Origin: Rhodanobacter thiooxydans LCS2 | GTDB lineage: Bacteria > Pseudomonadota > Gammaproteobacteria > Xanthomonadales > Rhodanobacteraceae | Assembly (NCBI RefSeq): GCF_000264375.1 | Contig: NZ_AJXW01000107.1 | Location: 1 to 38,044, forward strand | Reading direction: 5' to 3' | Length of the DNA: 38,044 nt | In this document: positions 9,700-21,164 of the stretch, one piece after another | Position numbering within the stretch: position 1 is the stretch's first letter | How the letters are laid out: each line of letters begins with the position of its first letter | Position numbers and translations under genes: made by a program | The notes under the pieces: generated by a model | Seen by the model: the letters and a program-made list of their open reading frames with translations, nothing else | The model's database searches: none | What the model was told of the DNA's origin: nothing

Positions 9700-10014
9700 T
9701 CAGGCGTTGATGCCCGTGATCTCGATTTCGGTGAAATGCTGACGATGGCCCTGCTGACGCTTGTAGTGCTTGCGGCGGCGGAACTTGATGATGCGGATCT
9801 TGTCGGCGCGGCCGTGCTTGCGCACGGTGGCGCTGACGGTGGCGCCCGCAACGACCGGCACACCGACGGTGACCGACTCGCCGGAACCGACCAGCAGTAC
9901 CTGGTCGAAGCTCACGGTGGCACCTTCATCGGCGGTCAACAGCTCCACGCGCAGCACGTCGCCCTGCTGCACACGGTACTGCTTGCCACCGGTCTTGATG
10001 ACTGCATAACTCAT
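9700..10014 (-). CDS. rplU: 50S ribosomal protein L21
   Basis: Ribosomal protein bL21, 104 residues, binding 23S rRNA. It starts [15 protein letters not shown] and has the basic [15 protein letters not shown] segment typical of the family. First gene of rplU-rpmA, transcribed from a strong promoter about 65-95 nt upstream of the start codon. Confidence 0.98.
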   Translation of the reverse strand: MSYAVIKTGGKQYRVQQGDVLRVELLTADEGATVSFDQVLLVGSGESVTVGVPVVAGATVSATVRKHGRADKIRIIKFRRRKHYKRQQGHRQHFTEIEITGINA

Positions 10015-10079
10015 GGAAATGCCCTTCTGTCGTTATTCTCTTGGGTGTTTCGCCCCGAACTGGCCGGAACGAACGCGGA

Positions 10080-10109
10080 AGTATAACGAGGCCACGGGCT
10101 GCTGGTCAA
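10080..10109 (-). promoter_or_regulatory. Strong sigma70 promoter of rplU-rpmA with overlapping inverted repeat
   Basis: On the minus strand, TTGACC (10104-10109) and TATACT (10080-10085) are 18 nt apart. Transcription would start near 10073, giving a leader of about 58 nt. A perfect inverted repeat, CTGGTCA-ATTCC-TGACCAG (10102-10120), covers the -35 box and could be an operator. It could equally be the end hairpin of the upstream DUF2059 region. Confidence 0.75.
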
Positions 10110-10124
10110 TTCCTGACCAGTCGG

Positions 10125-10760
10125 CTAGGGCCGGGCCGGCGCCGCGGACTTTGCCGGAGCCGGAGCCGGAGCCGGCGCCGCCGCAGGCCTGGACTTGGGC
10201 TTGGCTGCCGGCTTGTGATGGTGCACGGGCTTGTGCCGGACGTGCTTCTTCACCGACCGGGTCGCCGGCTTGGTCTCGCTCTCGGCAGCCTCCGGCGCGG
10301 CCGGACAGCGCCCCAGCGCGTCGAGGCTGCCCTTCTTCTGCAACTCCTGCAGCATCGTGCGGGTGCGCTCCTGCCCCCATTGCTGGCCCACCTGGGTCGC
10401 CTCGGCCATGGCCGCCGGCATTTCGGTCAGCACCTTCTGGCCCAGCGGCGAGCGGTAGAACTTGAGCAATCCTTCGATTTCCTCGCCGCTGAAATGGCGC
10501 TGGAACACCGGGACCATGCGCTGCGCCACGGCGGTGGCGCCGTCGCCGTCGACGAACCCCTGCCAGTACTCCGTGGGCACGCAGGGAAGTTCCTGCCGCA
10601 TCTGCGCGGCCATCTGCGTGTTCATCTGGCCGAGGGTCTGCTCCACCCGCATCACCTTGAACAGATCGCGCACCTGCTGCTCGCTGGGCGCCACCGCGGC
10701 GGCGGCCCCGCAGAAGACGAGCAGCCACGACAGGACGCCGAGCCGGATCCGGCTGTGCAT
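10125..10760 (-). CDS. DUF2059 domain protein, exported
   Basis: A 211-residue protein. Residues 1-23 look like a Sec signal (Arg in the n-region, hydrophobic core, cut near GAAAA-VA). Residues about 80-145 match the DUF2059 pattern, with [23 protein letters not shown] as its core. The last ~45 residues form a low-complexity tail rich in Lys, His, Pro and Ala, including an HHH cluster. The function of DUF2059 is unknown; this copy is probably periplasmic, and the tail could bind metal or peptidoglycan. ATG at 10760 was preferred over upstream in-frame codons because it starts the signal peptide and has GGAG 10 nt upstream. It lies divergent from uvrA. Confidence 0.8.
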   Translation of the reverse strand: MHSRIRLGVLSWLLVFCGAAAAVAPSEQQVRDLFKVMRVEQTLGQMNTQMAAQMRQELPCVPTEYWQGFVDGDGATAVAQRMVPVFQRHFSGEEIEGLLKFYRSPLGQKVLTEMPAAMAEATQVGQQWGQERTRTMLQELQKKGSLDALGRCPAAPEAAESETKPATRSVKKHVRHKPVHHHKPAAKPKSRPAAAPAPAPAPAKSAAPARP

Positions 10761-10909
10761 GGGCGATGATCTCCGACGAAGCGACCACGCGGCCGCGAAA
10801 CCGTGCATTAGGCCATACGTCGCGCCCGATCGGAACTTTCCGGCTGAAGCGGCAATAACTGACCTGCCCAGGTTGGTATAGTGCGCGTTCCCCCCCATAT
10901 CCGGCGTCC

Positions 10910-13839
<2,930 letters not shown>

Positions 13840-13843
<4 letters not shown>

Positions 13844-14298
13844 GCCCCACCAGGACCGCCACCACCGCCGGCGCGGGCGCGGGCGAACCGAATGCCGAGG
13901 CCAGCCAGCCGTTGTACGTAGCCTCGCTCGGCGTGCGCTGGCGCGACCTCGACGCGTTCAACCACGTCAACAACTCCAGCTACCTCACCTACCTGGAAGA
14001 GGCGCGGCTGCAGTGGCTGAGCCACGTGCCCGGGCCATGGTTCGACGAGCACGCGATGCCGGTGATGGCCGCCAGCCAGGTCAACTACCGCCGCCCGATC
14101 GCCTGGCCCGCGCAATTGCAGGTGCAGCTGTTCTGCGAGCGCATGGGCAACAGCTCGATGACGATCGCGCACCGGGTGATCGATGCCGAACGCCCCGACC
14201 AGCTGTACTGCGACGGCCACGTGGTGATGGTGTGGATGGACCCGGCCAGCGGCAAGCCGGTGCCCTTGCCCGAGGCGATCCGCAGCGCCGCCACCTAG
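13840..14298 (+). CDS. Acyl-CoA thioesterase, 4HBT hotdog family
   Basis: A hotdog-fold thioesterase of 152 residues, hydrolysing an acyl-CoA or acyl-ACP of unknown chain. The family signature is clear: [11 protein letters not shown] followed by [12 protein letters not shown], with Asp38 as the likely catalytic residue and His42-Asn44 next to it. The first ~25 residues are Ala/Gly/Thr-rich and poorly conserved. The ATG overlaps the uvrA stop (ATGA), with AGGAAG 8 nt upstream, so translation is coupled to uvrA. A functional link to DNA repair is not implied. Confidence 0.9.
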
Positions 14299-14387
14299 CC
14301 GACCCATGCGCACCACAACCGCGAATTCGTGAAGACGTTCGGCATGATCCCCCGCCGCTTTCCGCGCGGGTTGGGCCGCAGCGTAGC

Positions 14388-14888
14388 TCAGGCCGTCCCC
14401 GGATCGAGCTCGAGCGCCATGTACAGCGTGCCCGGCACCGGGTTGTCGTAATACGGCGCCACCGGGCGAAAACCCAGCGCGACGTAGAGCTGCCGGGCGG
14501 CCTGCATCGAGGCCAGCGTGTCCAGCAGCACGCGCACGTAGCCAGCCCGGGCCGCCGAGGCGATCACCGCCTCGGCCAGTCGCCGCCCCAGCGCCTGCCT
14601 GCGTGCCGCGGGCCGAACATAGAGGCGCTTGATCTCGCACACACCCGGCTGCGACCAGGGTCGCAATGCCACGCAACCCTGGGCTGCTCCCGCGCCGTCG
14701 CGCGCGAGCAGGATCACGCCCCGCGGCGGCACGTACTTGCCGGGCAGTTGCGCCAGTTCCGCGCCCACGTCCTGGAAGGAAAGGTCGATGCCGAGGCTGT
14801 CGATGTATTCGGCGAACAGCTCGCGCACGACCCCGATGTCGTCCGGCAGCCGGACGGGCGCGATATGGATCGTCGATGATGCAGACAT
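14388..14888 (-). CDS. GNAT family N-acetyltransferase
   Basis: A 166-residue acetyl-CoA-dependent transferase. The central motif A is EIKRLYVRPAARRQALGRRL (acetyl-CoA pyrophosphate loop), followed by LLDTLASMQAARQLYVALGF, typical of the late GNAT core with the conserved Tyr and GF. It ends with a PYYDNPVPGTLYMALEL strand. The substrate is unknown. The start was set at ATG 14888 (MSASSTIH); no good ribosome-binding site is seen, and a GTG about 15 nt upstream is an alternative. It is convergent with the uvrA-thioesterase unit; the 89 nt between show no clear terminator. Confidence 0.86.
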   Translation of the reverse strand: MSASSTIHIAPVRLPDDIGVVRELFAEYIDSLGIDLSFQDVGAELAQLPGKYVPPRGVILLARDGAGAAQGCVALRPWSQPGVCEIKRLYVRPAARRQALGRRLAEAVIASAARAGYVRVLLDTLASMQAARQLYVALGFRPVAPYYDNPVPGTLYMALELDPGTA

Positions 14889-15072
14889 GGCCGGGGCGTC
14901 CACAAGGAATCCGCACACCACGATAATGAATCCGCGCCACCGACGCTTGGACAATCCTGACCAACGGCACTGGAACCGGTGCGAATATAGGCACTCCCCG
15001 GCACGCGGCGACGCAGTCGGCGCACGGCAGGCACGTACGGTCGCTATGATGACGATCCGGTCCCCCGATGGA

Positions 15073-16536
15073 ATGCGCCTCGTGACGACAGCACATCGCT
15101 CCGCACTTGCCCTCACCTGCATCATTGCCCTGGGCGGTGCATGGCCGACGTATGCAGCGGACACCACCACACTCACCCTGTATCGCAGCGACAGCCCCGC
15201 GCTGTACGCCAGCCATGGTGGCGGCGATGTCGACGACGGCTACGCGGTGGTGCGCGAGCAGCGTTCGCTGAGCCTCGCCGCCGGTACCCACGACGTGGTG
15301 ATCGGCGACCTGCCGAATGCACTCGACGCCGAGGCGCTGGCGCTGGGTTTCCCCGACGGCAACGCGAAGGTGATCTCGCAGCGCCTGCTGCTGGCGCAGG
15401 GTGCGGACGCGGCGCTGAGCGGACTGATCGGCCATGCCGTGGACGTACTCGGCGCAGGCGGCTTGCCGCTGGCCAGCGGCACCCTGCTGCGCGCGGGCAA
15501 CGGTCTACTGATCCGCAGCGCCAACGGCACCACGCTGGTGCGCAACTACGCCGCGGTGCACAGCGCCGAAGGCGGCTTTCCGATCGGCTCCAGCCTCAGC
15601 CTGCGGGTGGACGCCGCGCGCGCCGGCCAGGCCCGCGCCGTGCTCAGCTACCCCACCTCCGGCCTCGGCTGGCGCGCCGCGTACGTCGCCACGCTCAAGC
15701 CCGGCGCGACCTGCCGCATGCAGTTCGAGTCGCGCGCCAGCATCGCCAACCGCAGCGGCCGCGACTGGCACGACGCGCAGCTCACCCTGATCGCCGGCGA
15801 ACCGAACATGGCCAAGACCTCGGGGCCGCAGCCGATGATGGCGATGGCACGTGGCCTCAACGCCAAGGCCGAAGCCCTGCCGCAGCAGGACAGCCTCGGC
15901 GACTACCGCAGCTACGCCCTGCCCGGTGCGGTCGAGCTGCCTGACGGCAGCGTCAGCCAGGTGCCGCTGTACGCCGACCGCACGCTGGACTGCGAGCGCA
16001 CCGCGCTGTACGAGAACGGCAACAGCTACCAGCCGCCGCAGCCGATCCTCAATCGCGACTTCAATCCCGGCGGCGGCAGCGCCATCGTCAGTACGCTGAA
16101 GCTGAAGGCATTCGACAGCCTGCCGGCCGGCTACCTGCGCGTGCTCACCGCTGACCGCCACGGCACGCCGCAGTTCATCGGCGAAGGCCGTATCGAGGAC
16201 ACCCCGAAGGGTAGCGACGCCACCATCACCCTGGGCACCGCGTTCGACCTGCGCGCCACGCGCGAGCGAACCGCCTTCCACGTCGACAAGGCCGGCCGCA
16301 CGCTGGACGAGGCGTTCCGCATCGCCCTCACCAATGCCGGCGACAGCGTGCGCACGGTGACCGTGCGCGAGCATCCCGGCCGCTGGCGCCAGTGGACCCT
16401 GGTCTCCTCCAGCAGCAAACCGAGCGCGCAGACTCCGGACACGCTGGAGTTTCGTATCGACGTGCCGGCCAGCGGCAAGGCGGTGCTGGATTACGCGGTG
16501 CGCTACCAGTGGACCGCCGACGAACAACCGCAATAA
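15073..16536 (+). CDS. DUF4139 domain protein, exported
   Basis: A protein of about 487 residues with a Sec signal (cut near TYA-AD). It is built mainly of beta-strands. The C-terminal ~280 residues match DUF4139: GLGWRAAYVATL near the start and ILNRDFNPGGGSAIVSTLKL later, ending in VLDYAVRYQW. The family's molecular function is unknown; members are secreted or envelope proteins. The start is uncertain: ATG at 15073 gives a normal signal peptide, while in-frame ATGs at 15046 and 15049 add nine or eight residues. The isomerase gene follows 15 nt downstream, so the two probably share a transcript. The 184 nt upstream are divergent from the GNAT gene and show no confident promoter. Confidence 0.82.
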   Translation: MRLVTTAHRSALALTCIIALGGAWPTYAADTTTLTLYRSDSPALYASHGGGDVDDGYAVVREQRSLSLAAGTHDVVIGDLPNALDAEALALGFPDGNAKVISQRLLLAQGADAALSGLIGHAVDVLGAGGLPLASGTLLRAGNGLLIRSANGTTLVRNYAAVHSAEGGFPIGSSLSLRVDAARAGQARAVLSYPTSGLGWRAAYVATLKPGATCRMQFESRASIANRSGRDWHDAQLTLIAGEPNMAKTSGPQPMMAMARGLNAKAEALPQQDSLGDYRSYALPGAVELPDGSVSQVPLYADRTLDCERTALYENGNSYQPPQPILNRDFNPGGGSAIVSTLKLKAFDSLPAGYLRVLTADRHGTPQFIGEGRIEDTPKGSDATITLGTAFDLRATRERTAFHVDKAGRTLDEAFRIALTNAGDSVRTVTVREHPGRWRQWTLVSSSSKPSAQTPDTLEFRIDVPASGKAVLDYAVRYQWTADEQPQ

Positions 16537-16551
16537 CCGACCGGAGTTCCC

Positions 16552-17310
16552 ATGCTCAACCTGACCAACCACGACCACGGCATCCGTGAGATCCAGCTCG
16601 CCCGCCCGCCGGTCAACGCGCTGAATCTGGAGCTGCTGCGCGCGCTGCACGCCGCCCTCGACGAAGCCGTGCGGGACGGCGTGCGCGGTATCGTGCTGTC
16701 CGGCGCGCCAGGGCTGTTCTCCGCCGGCGTCGACGTGCCGGCGCTGATCCAGCGTGACCGCGCCGGCGTGCGCGAGTACTGGCGCGAGTTCTTCGCGCTG
16801 TGCGGCAGCCTGGCGCGCGCGCCGTTGCCGCTGGTGGCCGCGGTCACCGGCCACAGCCCGGCCGGCGGCGCGGTGCTGGCGCTGTTCTGCGACTACCGGG
16901 TGATGGCCGAAGGCCCGTACCGGATCGGCCTCAACGAAGTGCAGGTCGGCTTGATCGTGCCCGCGGCGATCCAGCTGGCGCTGCGCCGCGTGGTCGGCAC
17001 CTATCGCGCCGAGCGCCTGCTGGTGGCCGGCGCGATGATCGAGTCGGCCGAAGCGCTGGCCTGCGGCTTCGTCGACGAACTCACCGGCGTCGACCAGGTC
17101 ACCACCCGCGCAATCCGCTGGCTCGGCGACCTGCTGGCGCTGCCCTCGCACGCGATGCTGACCACCCGCGCACTGGCCCGCGCCGATCTCGCCGCCGCCT
17201 ACGCCGACCCGGACGCGCTGCCGCTGGACGACTTCGTCGAGGCGTTCTTCCATCCCGAAACGCAGGCCACGCTGCACGCGCTGGTGGCGCGACTGAAGAG
17301 CAAGGGCTGA
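16552..17310 (+). CDS. Crotonase-family enoyl-CoA isomerase/hydratase
   Basis: A crotonase-fold protein of 252 residues. The oxyanion-hole stretches are FSAGVDV (56-62) and HSPAGGAVLAL (101-111). The catalytic region reads YRIGLNEVQVG, with Glu129. Together with FCDYRVMAE this resembles mitochondrial-type delta3,delta2-enoyl-CoA isomerase (ECI1) more than enoyl-CoA hydratase. The first catalytic Glu of hydratases (as in GGGMEL) is absent here: GGAVL. I therefore infer an isomerase that shifts double bonds during unsaturated fatty acid oxidation. The ATG has CGGAG 5 nt upstream. It is convergent with the GNAT gene at only 6 nt. Confidence 0.85.
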   Translation: MLNLTNHDHGIREIQLARPPVNALNLELLRALHAALDEAVRDGVRGIVLSGAPGLFSAGVDVPALIQRDRAGVREYWREFFALCGSLARAPLPLVAAVTGHSPAGGAVLALFCDYRVMAEGPYRIGLNEVQVGLIVPAAIQLALRRVVGTYRAERLLVAGAMIESAEALACGFVDELTGVDQVTTRAIRWLGDLLALPSHAMLTTRALARADLAAAYADPDALPLDDFVEAFFHPETQATLHALVARLKSKG

Positions 17311-17316
17311 GTCCGC

Positions 17317-17805
17317 TCAGGGTTCCCAGATCATGTGCACGTCCGCCCGCGCGTAGTGCGACCCCGCGCGCGGCGCGGGGTGGTGGCGGAAGCCGACGCT
17401 TTCGTACAGCGCCAGTGCCGGTCCGAGCAGGCTGCTGGATTCCAGGAACAGTTCGCGCGCGTCGAGCGTGCGGTAAAGATCCAGTGCCGCCCCCATCAGC
17501 AGCCGGCCGACGCCGCGGCCGCGCGCTTCGGGCGACACCGCCATCTTGGTGAGCTCGTAGACGCCGTCGCCCTCGTGCTTCAACGCGACGGTGCCGAGTG
17601 CGCCCCCTTCCCCGTCGATGGCGAACAGGATGCGACCGCCATTCGCAAGGATGTACTGCTCGGGATTCCCGAGCACTTCGCAGTCGTAGTCCTCAACCAC
17701 GAACCAATGCTCCAGCCACTCGATGTTGAGCGTGGCGAACGCCGCGCGCCAGCGTGGCTCGAAAGCCTGGATGCGCACGCCCCGCTGTTGCCCGGATGCC
17801 GCCAT
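17317..17805 (-). CDS. GNAT family N-acetyltransferase
   Basis: A 162-residue acetyltransferase. The acetyl-CoA loop is MAVSPEARGRGVGRLLMGAA, and the later core reads LALYESVGFRHHPAP, as in small-molecule GNATs of the MarR-fusion or YhbS-like type. The N-terminal portion has IEWLEHWFVVEDYDCEVLGNP, seen in a recognisable subfamily of GNATs of unassigned substrate. It is the last gene of the minus-strand FKBP-DUF1289-Nudix-sulfurtransferase run, 33 nt after the sulfurtransferase. Confidence 0.88.
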   Translation of the reverse strand: MAASGQQRGVRIQAFEPRWRAAFATLNIEWLEHWFVVEDYDCEVLGNPEQYILANGGRILFAIDGEGGALGTVALKHEGDGVYELTKMAVSPEARGRGVGRLLMGAALDLYRTLDARELFLESSSLLGPALALYESVGFRHHPAPRAGSHYARADVHMIWEP

Positions 17806-17838
17806 GCGTGTATCCCGCGAGTCAGAGTTCCAAGGCGT

Positions 17839-18693
17839 TCACTCGTCGCCCGTCGCCACCGGCCGCGACGGGTCACTGACCCAGCCGCTCCACGACGGCG
17901 CGTACAGGCGCGAGTCGGCGAGGCCGGCGTGTTCCATCGCGAGCAGGTTGTAGCAGGCGGTGACGCCGGAACCGCACATGTGCACCACCCGATCGGGCGG
18001 CGTGTCGCCCAGCACCGCGGCGAATTCCTCGCGCAGCTGCGCCGCCGACTTGAAGTGGCCGTCGACAAGCAGGTTGTCGAGGTAGGGCCGATTGCGCGCG
18101 CCCGGCACGTGGCCGGCGGCGCGGTCCAGCGGTTCGACTTCGCCGCGGTAGCGCGCGGCGGCGCGGGCGTCGAGCAGCAGCGGCGCCGGCGCGGCGTGCA
18201 GCGCCGCGTGGTCGACGATCACCTGCCGTGCGTCATAAGCGAGCATCACCTGCGTCGGCGTGCGCACGGGCACGGCGGCTTCCACCGGCTGTCCGGCGGC
18301 CTGCCACGCGGCGTAGCCGCCATCGAGCACCGCCACCGCGCGCACGCCGGCCAGCCGCAGCAGCCACCACAGCCGCGCCGCCGCCAGCGCGCCCGGGCCG
18401 GCGTCGTAGCAGACCACCTGCTGCCGCGGCGTCCAGCCCCAGCGGCCGAGCACGGCGCTGAACGCCTCCGCCGCCGGCAACGGATGGCGCCCCAGCCCCT
18501 CGGGCACGCGCGTCATGTCGGACAGGTCGCGCTCCAGGTCGGCGTACACGGCGCCGGGAATGTGCCCGGCCAGGTAGGCGCGTTCGCCCTGCGTGCGGTC
18601 GGCCAGGTCGACGCGGCAATCGACGACCAGCACCTCGTTTGCCGGCAACGCGGCCAGCGTGGTGACGTCGATCAGGGTGGTCTTCAGTGTCAT
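17839..18693 (-). CDS. 3-mercaptopyruvate/thiosulfate sulfurtransferase
   Basis: A tandem-rhodanese enzyme of 284 residues, transferring sulfane sulfur from 3-mercaptopyruvate (or thiosulfate) to thiol or cyanide acceptors. The inactive N-terminal rhodanese domain is about 5-140 and the active C-terminal domain about 160-280. The catalytic loop is CGSGVTAC with Cys240. The CGSG(V/I)T loop is typical of mercaptopyruvate sulfurtransferases, against CRKGVT in thiosulfate-specific rhodaneses. The ATG overlaps the Nudix stop (ATGA), so translation is probably coupled. Confidence 0.92.
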   Translation of the reverse strand: MTLKTTLIDVTTLAALPANEVLVVDCRVDLADRTQGERAYLAGHIPGAVYADLERDLSDMTRVPEGLGRHPLPAAEAFSAVLGRWGWTPRQQVVCYDAGPGALAAARLWWLLRLAGVRAVAVLDGGYAAWQAAGQPVEAAVPVRTPTQVMLAYDARQVIVDHAALHAAPAPLLLDARAAARYRGEVEPLDRAAGHVPGARNRPYLDNLLVDGHFKSAAQLREEFAAVLGDTPPDRVVHMCGSGVTACYNLLAMEHAGLADSRLYAPSWSGWVSDPSRPVATGDE

Positions 18694-19283
18694 GTCCGTC
18701 CCATCCTCTCGAGCAGGTTGTACAGCATCGCGGCCGTGGCGCCCCAGATGCGGTGACCGCCGTGGACGAATTCCACCATCGGCCGCGAGTGGCCGCGGAA
18801 TTCCATCGTATAGCGGCGCAGGTTCGCCGGTTCCAGCAGGAACGCCAGCGGCACCTCGAACACTTCGGCCACCTCGTCCGGGGCCGGATACAGCCGGGCT
18901 TCGGCGGCGATCCGCGCCACCACCGGCGTGATGCAGAAACCGCTGATCGTCTCGAAGCGGTCGAGGTAGCCCAGCGGCGTTACCAGCGCGGGTTCGAGGC
19001 CGATCTCCTCCTTGCTCTCGCGCAGCGCGGTGGCCAGCGCGTTGCCGTCGCCGGGATCGCTGCGCCCGCCGGGAAACGCCACCTGGCCGGCGTGCGCCTG
19101 CAGGTGGTCGGTACGCACGGTGAGCACCAGCCGCGGCTGCACGCCTTCGCGAAAACCCATCAGCACCGCGGCGGGCAGGCGCAGGCTGCTGCCGAGCAGC
19201 TCGGACATGTCGGCATGGTTCCAGCCCGGCCCGGTCGGCGGCGCAGACAAGGGCCGCAGGGCGGCCTCCAGTTCGTCGATCAC
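18690..19283 (-). CDS. CoA pyrophosphatase, Nudix family
   Basis: A 197-residue Nudix hydrolase cleaving CoA and its derivatives to 4'-phosphopantetheine and 3',5'-ADP. The CoA-specific upstream signature LTVRTDHLQAHAGQVAFPGG is complete and runs into the Nudix box with RESKEEIGL carrying the metal-binding glutamates. The start is GTG at 19283, overlapping the DUF1289 stop (GTGA) by 4 nt. A longer frame from ATG 19481 would cover the whole DUF1289 gene and was rejected. Length and motif match YeaB/NudL-type enzymes. Confidence 0.92.
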   Translation of the reverse strand: MIDELEAALRPLSAPPTGPGWNHADMSELLGSSLRLPAAVLMGFREGVQPRLVLTVRTDHLQAHAGQVAFPGGRSDPGDGNALATALRESKEEIGLEPALVTPLGYLDRFETISGFCITPVVARIAAEARLYPAPDEVAEVFEVPLAFLLEPANLRRYTMEFRGHSRPMVEFVHGGHRIWGATAAMLYNLLERMGRT

Positions 19284-19471
19284 GGCGACGGTCGCAACGG
19301 CAGCACGTCGCGCATCAGCCGCAGCCGCTCGGCGTCGCTCATGCCACGCCAGTGCCCGATTTCCTCGCCAGTACGACGACAGCCGACGCAGTAGCCGTGC
19401 GCATCCAGGCGGCAGATGCCGATGCAGGGCGTCAAGGGAGGGGTGGCGGCAGAATCGGCGGCGTTCGGCAT
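19280..19471 (-). CDS. DUF1289 family small cysteine-rich protein
   Basis: A 63-residue protein with the DUF1289 pattern PCIGICRLDAHGYCVGCRRT, four Cys in a C-x3-C...C-x2-C spacing, followed by EEIGHW. It probably binds Zn or an Fe-S cluster; the function is unknown. It lies 27 nt after the FKBP gene, and its TGA overlaps the GTG of the Nudix gene. The ATG at 19471 has GGAG almost touching it, and an in-frame GTG at 19489 is possible. Confidence 0.83.
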   Translation of the reverse strand: MPNAADSAATPPLTPCIGICRLDAHGYCVGCRRTGEEIGHWRGMSDAERLRLMRDVLPLRPSP

Positions 19472-19498
19472 GCTCCGCCATGCTACCACCGAGGCCGC

Positions 19499-20215
19499 TT
19501 ACGGCTGACTGGAATCAGGCTTGATCGCGAGCAGTTCGATCTCGAACACCAAGGCCTCGTTCGGACCGATCCGCGGCAACGCGCCGGTTTCGCCGTACGC
19601 CAGCTGCGGCGGTATCACCACCTTCCAGCGGTCGCCCACGTGCATGCGCGGGATCACGTCCTGCCAGCCGCGGATCACCTTGTCGACGCTGAAGCTGACT
19701 GGCGCGCCATGCGCCCAGGTGCTGTCGAATTCGGTGCCGTCCACCAGCATGCCGCGGTAGTTCACGGTGACCTCGCTGGTGACCGTGGGGCTGGCCTTGC
19801 CGCTGCCCTTGCTCAGCACCGCGTACTGGATGCCCGACGGCAGTTGCACCACACCGGACTGGCGCCGGTTCTGCGCCATGTATTGCGCGCTCTTGCGCGC
19901 ATTGGCCGCGGCGATGCGCTTGAACTCGGCCAGCGCGTCGGCGTGCATCTGCTGGCTCAGCTGCTGCAGCTGCTGGTGCATGTCCTGCATCGACACGCTG
20001 GGATGGCGCTTTGCGTAGGCGTCCTCGATCGCCCGCACCAGCACCGGGATCTCCACGTCCGGCTTGCCATCGGCGAACTGGCTGCCGATCTGGTAGCCGA
20101 TCGCATACGACAGCTTCGCCTTGTCCGGTTTCGGTGCCGGCGCGGCGCTCTGCGCGTGCGCCACGCTGCCCAGCAAAAGCAGCATGCCGAGCAGCCCGCA
20201 ACGCAGATGTGTCAT
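19499..20215 (-). CDS. FKBP-type peptidyl-prolyl isomerase, FkpA/Mip type
   Basis: A periplasmic or outer-membrane-associated prolyl isomerase and chaperone, 238 residues. Signal peptide 1-21 (VAHA-QS) is followed by an alpha-helical, Gln-rich dimerisation region (about 33-125, FKBP_N) and a C-terminal FKBP domain (about 141-232). The latter shows VNYRGMLVDGTEFDST, the GWQDVIPRMHVGDRWKVVIP core and LAYGETG. ATG at 20215 was chosen for its GGAG 6 nt upstream; ATG at 20227 adds four residues. It heads a run of five minus-strand genes. Confidence 0.93.
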   Translation of the reverse strand: MTHLRCGLLGMLLLLGSVAHAQSAAPAPKPDKAKLSYAIGYQIGSQFADGKPDVEIPVLVRAIEDAYAKRHPSVSMQDMHQQLQQLSQQMHADALAEFKRIAAANARKSAQYMAQNRRQSGVVQLPSGIQYAVLSKGSGKASPTVTSEVTVNYRGMLVDGTEFDSTWAHGAPVSFSVDKVIRGWQDVIPRMHVGDRWKVVIPPQLAYGETGALPRIGPNEALVFEIELLAIKPDSSQP

Positions 20216-20381
20216 GCCTTTCTCCATCGGGCCTTTCCCTATCGCGACAGCCGATCCTGCCGGGTCATCCTAAGCGGTTCGCGTGATTCGTGCAGTGCTG
20301 GCGTTCGTGGCTTGAGAAACCCCGCGTGGGCAAAGGTTCCCGCTGCTACCATCGCAGACCTGCACCTGTCAGGAGCCGCTC

Positions 20382-21164
20382 ATGGCCTATCGTAATCTGG
20401 AGATCAGCAACCGCGGCGCGGTGCGCACGATCGTCGTCAACCGTCCGGACAAGCTCAACGCATTGAACCGCGACACCGTCAACGAGCTGAGCCTGGTGTT
20501 CGGGCAAGCCGCGCAGGACGACGCCGTGCGCGCGGTGGTGCTGGCCGGCGCGGGCGAGAAGGCCTTCGTGGCCGGCGCCGACATCGCCGAGATGAGCGGC
20601 TACACGCCGGCGCAGGCGCAAGGCTTCTCGCGTGCCGGCCAGCGCCTGATGGCGTCGATCGAGCGGCTCGGCAAACCGGTGATCGCGCGTATCCAGGGCT
20701 TCGCGCTGGGCGGCGGCATGGAGCTGGCGATGGCGTGCCACCTGCGCGTGGCCAGCGAGAAGGCGAAACTCGGCCAGCCGGAGATCAATCTCGGCCTGAT
20801 CCCCGGCTTCGGCGGCACCCAGCGCCTGCTGCGCCTGGCCGGTCGCGGCGCTGCGCTGGAGCTGTGCCTGACCGGCGAGCCGATCGGCGCGCAGCGTGCG
20901 TACGAGCTGGGCATCATCAATCGCGTGGTGGCGCCCGAGGCGCTGGACGAAACCGTGAACACGCTGGCCGACCAGCTCGCCGCCGCCGCGCCGCTGGCCG
21001 CCGCCGGCATCCTCGACGCGGTACTGCAAGGTGGCGAGAGCGCCATCGACCAGGGCCTGGAATTCGAGACACAGGGTTTCGCGCTGGTGTTCTCCACCGC
21101 GGACATGCGCGAAGGCACCGGCGCGTTTCTGGAGAAGCGCAAGGCGGTGTTCAAGGGCGCCTGA
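20382..21164 (+). CDS. Enoyl-CoA hydratase
   Basis: A crotonase of 260 residues that hydrates 2-trans-enoyl-CoA in fatty-acid or amino-acid oxidation. Both catalytic glutamates are present: Glu114 in GGGMELAMAC and Glu134 in GQPEINLGLIPGFGGTQRL, with AFVAGADIAEM forming the other part of the oxyanion hole. This separates it from the isomerase-like crotonase at 16552-17310. AGGAG lies 6 nt upstream of the ATG. It is monocistronic. The upstream 166 nt, shared divergently with the FKBP gene, contain no promoter I could name. Confidence 0.93.
   Translation: MAYRNLEISNRGAVRTIVVNRPDKLNALNRDTVNELSLVFGQAAQDDAVRAVVLAGAGEKAFVAGADIAEMSGYTPAQAQGFSRAGQRLMASIERLGKPVIARIQGFALGGGMELAMACHLRVASEKAKLGQPEINLGLIPGFGGTQRLLRLAGRGAALELCLTGEPIGAQRAYELGIINRVVAPEALDETVNTLADQLAAAAPLAAAGILDAVLQGGESAIDQGLEFETQGFALVFSTADMREGTGAFLEKRKAVFKGA

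Noticed and set aside
10761..10909. LexA (SOS) box upstream of uvrA
   Set aside because: No CTGT-N8-ACAG site and no Xanthomonas-type LexA palindrome was found in the divergent region.
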